In this document: piece after piece, positions 4,425-5,199 of the stretch | Layout: the number at the start of each line of letters is the position of its first letter | Numbering within the stretch: position 1 is the first letter of the stretch | NCBI GenBank assembly: GCA_035553055.1 | Contig: DATNEK010000096.1 | Span: forward strand, 1-5,199 | Origin: Chersky-822 sp035553055 | GTDB taxonomy: Bacteria; Actinomycetota; Actinomycetes; Streptosporangiales; Streptosporangiaceae | Length of the DNA: 5,199 nt | Direction of reading: 5' to 3' | Program-made: the position numbers and the translations under genes | The notes under the pieces: model-generated | The model's database searches: none | Seen by the model: the letters and a program-made list of their open reading frames with translations, nothing else | Told to the model about the DNA's origin: nothing

Positions 4425-5199
4425 GCGCCCCCAATAAGGCTGCTCCCGCGGAAGCGGACCACCAAGAACAGCGGGCCGCGACACTGCCCAGCCCGACGCT
4501 AATGAGGCGCCTGGGCCTCCAGCGCTACGCGATCATCATCGTGTTCATCGCGATGTTCATCGCGTTCGCGCTGGCCGTGCCGTCGACGTTCCTGAGCATC
4601 GGCAACCTGTCCAACATCCTCGGCGGCCAGGCGGTCCTGTTCATCCTGGTGATGGCGGTGATGCTGCCAACGATCATGGGTGACTTCGTCGACCTGTCGC
4701 TCGGCTCCTCGCTGGGCCTGTCGGCGATGACCCTGGCCGTGCTGAACGTGCAGCACCACACGAACGTATTCGTCGCCTGCCTGGCGGGCGTCGGCGCCGC
4801 CCTCGTGGTCGGCCTGGTCAACGTGTTCTTCGTGGTGTACTTCGACAACGACCCGTTCATCGTGACGCTCGGCACGATGACGATCGTGCAGGGGGTCACC
4901 TACATCATCTCCGGCTCCAACAGCATCGGCATCGTGTCGACCAACCTGTCGAACTGGATCTTCACCTACAACTTCCTGTCGATCCCGCTCGAGTTCTACT
5001 ACGGCCTGGCGATCTTCCTGGTCATCTGGTACGTGCTCAGCTTCACTCCGATCGGCCAGAAAGCGCTGGTGCTCGGGCAGTCCCGTGAGGTCGCGCGGCT
5101 GACCGGTGTCCGGGTGAACAAGATGCGGTCCTGGGGCTTCATCCTCGGCGCGGGCGTCGCCGGCCTGGCTGGCATCGCCTACGCGGGCACCAACGGCAC
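4421..5199 (+). CDS. Sugar ABC transporter permease (RbsC-like, BPD_transp_2), 3' end missing
   Basis: 259 codons are visible with no stop; the gene runs off the window. It encodes the membrane channel of the importer. A cytosolic N-tail of about 35 polar residues is followed by hydrophobic segments near 36-53, 71-87, 95-110, 116-141, 146-165, 193-208 and 238-255. RbsC-family landmarks are VDLSLGSS (90-97, usual IDLSVGS), PFIVTLGTMTIVQG (145-158, usual FIATLGTMTIxRG) and the cytoplasmic coupling loop TPIGQKALVLGQSREVARL (209-227), which should contact the ATPase. Family proteins are about 310-350 residues, so perhaps a quarter is missing. The start is ATG 4421, overlapping the ATPase stop by 4 nt. 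A GGGAGG site lies at 4411-4416 with a short 4-nt spacer. Translational coupling to the ATPase is likely. Only one permease is seen; a second could lie beyond the edge. Confidence 0.92.
   Translation, partial: MSAPNKAAPAEADHQEQRAATLPSPTLMRRLGLQRYAIIIVFIAMFIAFALAVPSTFLSIGNLSNILGGQAVLFILVMAVMLPTIMGDFVDLSLGSSLGLSAMTLAVLNVQHHTNVFVACLAGVGAALVVGLVNVFFVVYFDNDPFIVTLGTMTIVQGVTYIISGSNSIGIVSTNLSNWIFTYNFLSIPLEFYYGLAIFLVIWYVLSFTPIGQKALVLGQSREVARLTGVRVNKMRSWGFILGAGVAGLAGIAYAGTNG

Overview
The window looks like chromosomal DNA from a high-GC actinobacterium (Actinomycetota). Third codon positions are almost all G or C. The lipoprotein has a lipobox followed by a long Ser/Gly/Ala linker, as is common in actinomycetes, and one gene appears to start at TTG. 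No species can be named. Nothing seen indicates an insertion sequence, phage, CRISPR array, tRNA or rRNA.

The layout is two divergent transcription units around a 393-bp intergenic region. On the left, minus strand, is a split transketolase. The N-terminal thiamine-diphosphate subunit (103-978) runs into the start of the C-terminal subunit (1-110, cut by the window edge) with an 8-nt stop/start overlap. On the right, plus strand, is a ribose/CUT2-type sugar ABC importer in the order substrate-binding lipoprotein (1372-2661), double-domain ATPase (2787-4424) and RbsC-like permease (4421-5199, cut by the window edge).

The intergenic region (979-1371) is rich in small structures. It holds overlapping inverted repeats just upstream of the transketolase gene, a GTTGACAA motif that recurs 235 bp away, small palindromes, and three imperfect ~25-bp tandem repeats that end just before the lipoprotein start. 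Between the lipoprotein and ATPase genes is a long, nearly perfect GC-rich stem-loop with no T-tract, then a second small repeat structure. This arrangement is likely to favour high expression of the binding protein relative to the ATPase and permease.

The inferred function is uptake of a monosaccharide or a related sugar or polyol (lipoprotein captures, permease passes, ATPase powers), linked to two-carbon ketol transfer by the split transketolase. The substrate cannot be read from the sequence. The most notable points are the split-transketolase/importer pairing, the probable TTG start of the ATPase, the one-competent-site ATPase with a His in its second Walker B, and the structured intergenic and intercistronic DNA.
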